Both the position numbers and the translations under genes were made by a program. From UBA935 sp031556725 (lineage in GTDB: Bacteria > Bacillota > Clostridia > Lachnospirales > Lachnospiraceae), in assembly GCA_031556725.1 (NCBI GenBank), contig JAVBSL010000001.1, positions 1 to 64,000 on the forward strand: a stretch of 64,000 nucleotides of DNA, read 5' to 3'. The notes beneath the pieces are model-generated. The model was given only the letters and a program-made list of their open reading frames with translations. It was not told the DNA's origin and made no database searches. This document shows positions 59,517-64,000 of the stretch, piece after piece. Within the stretch, counting starts at the first letter, position 1, and each line of letters opens with the position of its first letter.

Positions 59517-61733
59517 ATGAAGAAAATTTTAGTGATTTTAATGACAGCAGTCATGTGCCTGCAGATGACCGGGTGTGAAAAAGGTGATACCGAAGGGGGC
59601 GGAGATTCGGCCGGAAAGGAAAATACCTATCTGTCGGAAGCAGTTGCCTTTCCTGAATATACCCAGATTATGGCTGAAATGACAGCGGGTAATAGCTTAT
59701 ATTATTATGCGATATCAGATGGCGGAGACTCGGCAATCTATCAGATGAACATGGAGGAAGAAACGCCCCAGCCGGTAGCCATTCCATATGCAATGGCTAA
59801 GCAGGAGTATGTATTGGCGATGTCTGTAGATGCCGATGGTGAACTACATATTATTACGGGTTTATATGAAGGGACGGATGCCAATTTGGTTTTAAAGGAT
59901 ATGTTTTGGAAAAAAATAGATACAAGCGGACAGGTGCTGTCGGAATATCCAATTATCGATTGTTTTAAAGAACAGGAGAACATCTATACCTCGGGATTTG
60001 CCGTTGATAGCGCGGAAAATGCGTTTATCAGCATGGGAAATCAGGTTTATGTACTAAATAAAAACGGTGAGTTATTATTTGAAGCCACCGGAAACGGTTA
60101 TATTTCCAAGATGTGCCGAAGCAAGGACGGTAAAGTTTATATCATCCAATTTGGTGATGCCGGTTTGGAGATGTATGAGGTGGATGTTCAAGCCGGAGGG
60201 TTGGGAACCAGAAATGACATTTCCCAATTGGGAAGTTCCGTGAATGCTGCGACCGGTATCGACAGCGATCTGCTGCTGGCTTCTGAAAGTGCTGTTTTTG
60301 AATATGATATAAAACAAAAAAACTTTACCCAGAAATTCGAGTGGCAGTCGGTAGATGTGGTTGCCGATTGGTACGGCAGTATGCTGGCGCTGGAAGATGG
60401 CAGAATCTTGTGGCTGGGTAAAGAATATCAGGATAATACCATGAAAACCGATCTGACGGTAATCCGTTTATTGAAAGAAGGGGAGCAGGTACAGTCAGCT
60501 AAGAAGGTTCTGACCTTCGGTGGTGTTTCTATATTCATAGATTCACCGGTAAGGAAAGCGATTACAGATTTTAACAAATCTAACCAGGATTACCGAATTG
60601 AAATTAAGGAATATGGAGCCGAAGATATTAGTACCGGACTCATCCAGTTGAATGCTGATATTGTAAGCGGTAACTGCCCGGATATTCTGGCTTTGCCTTT
60701 AAGATTTTCTAAGGATCTTTATGCCAGAAAAGGTGTTTTGACAGATTTATATCCTTATATAGAAAAAGATACCTCTTGTGAGCGGTCCGATTTTCAAGAG
60801 AATATCCTGAAGATTTATGAGACCGATGATAAACTTTATGCGATCCCCATTAGCTATGATATTTATACAGTTTTGGGTAAATCCTCCCTCCTGGGCGAAC
60901 GGAATTCATGGACACTGGAGGAAATGATTGCTTTTGTCGATGACTGTCCGAAAGACAGTGAGATATTTAACGATGGTTCCAAATCACGCGTTTTGAGTAC
61001 TTGCATGAGAGCTAACTGGGATCAGATGGTTAATTGGAACGATGATGATGAAAATGCTTTTAACCGGGAACTATTTATTAAGATGCTGCAATTTGCCAAC
61101 CGGTTTATCGATGATGATAAATATACATATGATGACAACCTGCCTCAAAGAATTCAGGATGATCAAGTGCAGCTTTTGGAAACCAATGTGTCAGGCATTT
61201 CCAGCAATCAGTTTTTTTGTGCTTTGTTTGGAGGACAGGTTACCTATGCGGGGTATCCGGCAGAAAACGGCAACGGTTCGCTGGTGGGTTCTACTTCCGC
61301 CATGGCTATTAGTGCAAAATGTGACTATCAGGACATTGCATGGGAATTTATCAATAGCATGCTGTCTGAGGAGTTCCAGGCTCAAACCGCCATATATAAT
61401 TTTCCGATTCGCAAAAGCGGTCTGGAAAAGCAGATAGAACGGGCGATGGAAGTAACTTACTATACCGATGAAAATGGTAATCAAAAGGAAGAATCAAAAG
61501 GAATGTCAGGTATGGGCGATTTTACTGTGGCGACCTACGCGGATAAGGATACGGATGTTCAGGCAATTCGCCAACTGATTGAAAGTGCTGATAAACTGCG
61601 AACCGGCGATGATCAGATTAGTAATATTATTACGGAGGAAGCTCAGGTATTTTTCAGCGGCAACAAGACCGCGGAGGAAGCCGCAGATATTGTAGAAAAT
61701 CGGATTCGGATTTATGTGAGTGAGATGAAATGA
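59517..61733 (+). CDS. Lipoprotein with propeller-like N-terminus and solute-binding C-terminus (copy 1)
   Basis: This 738-residue lipoprotein starts with a signal peptide and lipobox LQMTG-C. Residues about 40-330 contain repeated DG/DS-turn blades (MSVDADGELHIITGLYEG, VDSAENAFISMGN, SKDGKVYIIQFGD) like a beta propeller. From about 335 a family 1 extracellular solute-binding domain follows (FGGVSIFIDSPVRKAITDFN, EYGAEDI, CPDILALPL, LYAIPISYDIYT). The cargo is probably a sugar or other small molecule but is unknown. No ABC permease is adjacent. GGGAGGAAAG precedes the ATG. Copy 2 overlaps its stop by four bases. High similarity shows tandem duplication. Confidence 0.85.
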   Translation: MKKILVILMTAVMCLQMTGCEKGDTEGGGDSAGKENTYLSEAVAFPEYTQIMAEMTAGNSLYYYAISDGGDSAIYQMNMEEETPQPVAIPYAMAKQEYVLAMSVDADGELHIITGLYEGTDANLVLKDMFWKKIDTSGQVLSEYPIIDCFKEQENIYTSGFAVDSAENAFISMGNQVYVLNKNGELLFEATGNGYISKMCRSKDGKVYIIQFGDAGLEMYEVDVQAGGLGTRNDISQLGSSVNAATGIDSDLLLASESAVFEYDIKQKNFTQKFEWQSVDVVADWYGSMLALEDGRILWLGKEYQDNTMKTDLTVIRLLKEGEQVQSAKKVLTFGGVSIFIDSPVRKAITDFNKSNQDYRIEIKEYGAEDISTGLIQLNADIVSGNCPDILALPLRFSKDLYARKGVLTDLYPYIEKDTSCERSDFQENILKIYETDDKLYAIPISYDIYTVLGKSSLLGERNSWTLEEMIAFVDDCPKDSEIFNDGSKSRVLSTCMRANWDQMVNWNDDDENAFNRELFIKMLQFANRFIDDDKYTYDDNLPQRIQDDQVQLLETNVSGISSNQFFCALFGGQVTYAGYPAENGNGSLVGSTSAMAISAKCDYQDIAWEFINSMLSEEFQAQTAIYNFPIRKSGLEKQIERAMEVTYYTDENGNQKEESKGMSGMGDFTVATYADKDTDVQAIRQLIESADKLRTGDDQISNIITEEAQVFFSGNKTAEEAADIVENRIRIYVSEMK

Positions 61734-63931
61734 AAATGAGAAAAAATTTAGCATTTTTACTGATAGCTTTGATGCACCTGCAGTTAGCAGGATGTGGTAA
61801 AAACGATGCCGAACAGGCAGAAAGTATGTATCTGTCGGAGGCAGTTACATTCCCCGATTATATTCAGGTTTATACAGAAACCACAGCTGGCAACACCTTA
61901 TATTATTGTGCGGTAACCAACCTGGAAGAGGAAGCAATCTATCGGATGAACATGGAAGCAGAGCAACCCCTGCCGGAGATGATTCCGTATGTGCGGAAGG
62001 AGCAGGAGCATATTCAGGCGATGTCTGTGGATGCAGATGGCGGATTACATATTATTACCGGCTTATATGAGGGGTTGAATGCCGATACGGTGTTAAAGGA
62101 TCTTTTTTGGAAAAAAGTAGATGCCGGCGGACAGGTATTGGCAGAGTATAAGATAACCGATTATTTTAGGGAGCAGGAGAATATCAATGTTTCGGGATTT
62201 GTAATTGACTCCGCAGGAAATGCCTGTATCAGCATGAACAGTTATGTTTATGTATTGGATAAAACCGGTGATCGGTTATTTGAGACAACGGGCGGTAACT
62301 ATATCTCCCGAATGTGCCGAAGCAAGGAAGGAAAAGTCTATATTATTCAGTATGGTGATAGCGGTTTGGAAATGTATGAGGTGGATGTTAAAGCGAGAGG
62401 GCTGGGTAGTAGATATGACCTCTCACAGTTGGGCAGTTCGGTGAATGCCGCCACCGGTACCGAGGGTGATTTACTGTTGGCTTCGGAAAGTACAGTTTTT
62501 GAATATGATATAAAAAAGAAAAGCTTTACCCAGAAATTTGAATGGCTGGATGTGGATGTGGTTGCTGACTGGTATGGTGATATGTTGACATTAGAAGATG
62601 GCAGGATTTTGTGGATGGGTAAGGAGTATCAGGATAGGTCCATGAAAACAGATTTGACGATGATCCGCAAGATAAAAAAGGAGAAACAGAGACAATCTTC
62701 TAAAACAGTACTGACTTTAGGCGGTGTTTCCATGTTCATAGAATCACCGGTCAGAAAAGCTGTTACGAATTTTAATAAGACCAATCCTGATTATCGGATT
62801 GAGATCAAAGAATATGGAACAGAGGACGTCATTGCAGGGCTTGACCAGTTGAATGCCGATATCATAAGTAGCAATTGTCCCGATATCCTGGTATTGCCGT
62901 TAATGTGTTCCCTGGAGCTTTATGCCAGAAAAGGTGTTTTGACAGACTTGTATCCCTATATTGACGCAGACACCAACTGCAAACGTTCTGATTTTCAAGA
63001 GAATATCGTGACAGCTTATGAGACAGAAGGTAAGCTTTATGCCATTCCAATCAGCTACGATATCTATACGTTACTGGGGAAATCGTCTCTTTTGGGTGAT
63101 CGGAATACCTGGACGTTGGAAGAAATGATTGCTTTTGCCGATAATTGCCCGAAGGATAGTGGTATTTTCAGGGATGATTCTAAATCAGGAGCTTTGAGTA
63201 TCTGTCTGAAAGCGAACGGGGATCAGTTGGTCAACTGGAAGAGTGACGAAAATACTTTTAACCGAGAACTGTTCATTAAGATGTTGCAGTTTGCCAATCG
63301 TTTCGTAGCTGATGATAAATATACTTACAATGATAGCTTATCTGAAAGAATTCAAGAGGGTCAGATGCAGCTTCTGGATACCAATATTTCCAGCGTTTCC
63401 AGCCCTCAGCTTGAATGTGCTCTATTTGGTGAACAAGTCACCTATGTAGGATACCCATCAGAAAAAGGCAGTGGCTCTTTGGTGAGTTCATCATCCACGA
63501 TGGCTATCAGTGCAAAAGGTGACTATAAGGATGTATCATGGAAATTTATCAGCAATATGTTGTCCGAGAAGTTTCAGGATCAAGCAGCCTTTAATAGCTT
63601 CCCGATTCGTAAAAGCAGTCTGGAAAAAAGAATTGAGCAGGTTATGGAAGTAATCTACTATACTGATGCGGACGGAAACAAAAAGGAGCAGTCTAAAGGT
63701 TTTGCCTACATGGGAGACTTTGAAGTGGAGATTTATGCAGTCAAGGATCAAGAGGTTCAGACTATCCGCAAGCTGATTGAAAGTGTTGATACGTTGTGGA
63801 CCAGTGACAGGCAGATTAACAGTATTATTACGGAGGAAGCCCAGGCCTTCTTTGGTGGCAGTAAGTCAGCCGAGGAAGTGGCAGACATCGTAGAAAATCG
63901 GATTAGAACTTATGTAAATGAAATGAAATAA
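61730..63931 (+). CDS. Lipoprotein with propeller-like N-terminus and solute-binding C-terminus (copy 2)
   Basis: This 733-residue paralogue of the preceding gene aligns along its whole length, with lipobox LQLAG-C, propeller-like region and family 1 solute-binding domain (LGGVSMFIESPVRKAVTNFN, LYAIPISYDIYT shared with copy 1, C-terminal EVADIVENRIRTYVNEMK). Many substitutions lie in the middle and near the binding lobe (for example CPDILVLPLMCSLELYARKG against FSKDLYARKG in copy 1), which suggests separate ligand preference. It is translated by ATGA overlap; an in-frame ATG at 61736 is alternative. The BlaI-like gene follows after ten bases. Confidence 0.85.
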   Translation: MKMRKNLAFLLIALMHLQLAGCGKNDAEQAESMYLSEAVTFPDYIQVYTETTAGNTLYYCAVTNLEEEAIYRMNMEAEQPLPEMIPYVRKEQEHIQAMSVDADGGLHIITGLYEGLNADTVLKDLFWKKVDAGGQVLAEYKITDYFREQENINVSGFVIDSAGNACISMNSYVYVLDKTGDRLFETTGGNYISRMCRSKEGKVYIIQYGDSGLEMYEVDVKARGLGSRYDLSQLGSSVNAATGTEGDLLLASESTVFEYDIKKKSFTQKFEWLDVDVVADWYGDMLTLEDGRILWMGKEYQDRSMKTDLTMIRKIKKEKQRQSSKTVLTLGGVSMFIESPVRKAVTNFNKTNPDYRIEIKEYGTEDVIAGLDQLNADIISSNCPDILVLPLMCSLELYARKGVLTDLYPYIDADTNCKRSDFQENIVTAYETEGKLYAIPISYDIYTLLGKSSLLGDRNTWTLEEMIAFADNCPKDSGIFRDDSKSGALSICLKANGDQLVNWKSDENTFNRELFIKMLQFANRFVADDKYTYNDSLSERIQEGQMQLLDTNISSVSSPQLECALFGEQVTYVGYPSEKGSGSLVSSSSTMAISAKGDYKDVSWKFISNMLSEKFQDQAAFNSFPIRKSSLEKRIEQVMEVIYYTDADGNKKEQSKGFAYMGDFEVEIYAVKDQEVQTIRKLIESVDTLWTSDRQINSIITEEAQAFFGGSKSAEEVADIVENRIRTYVNEMK

Positions 63932-63941
63932 AGGAGCACGT

Positions 63942-64000
63942 ATGGACATGAAATTATTTGATTCGGAATTGCGGATTATGGAGATTCTTTGGGAAGAAGG
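63942..64000 (+). CDS. BlaI/MecI/CopY family repressor, 5' end only
   Basis: Only about 20 codons are visible before the window edge. They read MDMKLFDSELRIMEILWEEG, the start of the winged helix of BlaI/MecI/CopY repressors (LxxxELxIMxxLWxxG). AAGGAG lies at 63931-63936 and the gene starts ten bases after the lipoprotein stop, so it is in the same transcript. Partners of BlaI are usually an M56 BlaR1-type sensor protease, likely encoded beyond the edge. It may bind the palindrome at 59435-59478. Confidence 0.8.
   Translation, partial: MDMKLFDSELRIMEILWEE

Noticed and set aside
1..64000. tRNA, rRNA, insertion sequence, prophage and CRISPR signals
   Set aside because: No cloverleaf-like or rRNA sequence, transposase, integrase, phage gene or spaced direct repeats were recognised by eye; a short tRNA could still be missed without a covariance search.

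Overview
The window reads as a chromosomal segment of a low-to-mid-GC, endospore-forming anaerobic Bacillota, most likely class Clostridia and probably Lachnospiraceae. Evidence: strong AGGAGG-type ribosome binding sites; spoVAA, spoVAB and spoVAE sporulation genes; AddAB instead of RecBCD; ECF vitamin transporters; a molybdenum formate dehydrogenase fused to NADH-dehydrogenase-type subunits; a 58-residue DUF6774-like protein; and several lipoproteins with Clostridia-type architecture. Assignment below class level is inference. I saw no rRNA, tRNA, insertion sequence, prophage, CRISPR array or replication origin.

Layout. 1-5.9 kb: a 5'-truncated methyltransferase remnant, a membrane-anchored RCC1-repeat protein, a serine hydrolase, a MATE exporter and an unknown membrane protein. 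5.9-10.7 kb: a P-type ATPase read leftward behind a yybP-ykoY (Mn2+) riboswitch with its own terminator, an ACT-domain protein, and an unusual GNAT / membrane / Tyr-Asp repeat / DUF3298-like fusion. 10.8-24.4 kb: a formate dehydrogenase and molybdenum cofactor island: NuoE-like, NuoF-like and catalytic subunits and FdhD; divergent moeA-mobAB; then a MoeA/MoaB-like protein with a four-Cys tail, moaC, modABC, moaA, a MOSC protein and moaB. Together these import molybdate, build the cofactor, load it and supply NAD(H)-linked formate oxidation or CO2 reduction.

24.4-31.6 kb: a DHH phosphoesterase, spoVAA-spoVAB, small proteins, RidA, shikimate kinase, an EamA transporter, a 59-residue protein with spoVAE behind a textbook sigma-G promoter, a uracil/xanthine permease and a HAD phosphatase. 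31.7-38.7 kb: addB-addA. 38.8-42.8 kb: an ECF transporter (UPF0397 S component, fused double ATPase, T component), followed by a TPP riboswitch and thiT. 42.8-45.2 kb: a leftward ABC-2 exporter. 45.4-50.2 kb: HAD phosphatase, CPBP protease, sigma factor, putative anti-sigma factor, VWA lipoprotein and a small antisense-strand DUF6774-like gene.

50.3-64 kb: a leaderless Ig-like repeat protein, a phosphofructokinase of the PPi-type motif class, a compact signalling module (PAS-GGDEF cyclase, MshEN-like/CheX-like protein, CheY-like receiver), a LacI regulator next to glycogen phosphorylase with three matching operators, and two tandem paralogous lipoproteins (propeller-like N-terminus plus solute-binding C-terminus) behind a promoter buried in a long inverted repeat, followed by the start of a BlaI/MecI-type repressor. 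The candidates I consider least described are the c-di-GMP-like module at 53.3-55.9 kb, the lipoprotein/BlaI unit at 59.4-64 kb, and the GNAT fusion at 9.25-10.67 kb.
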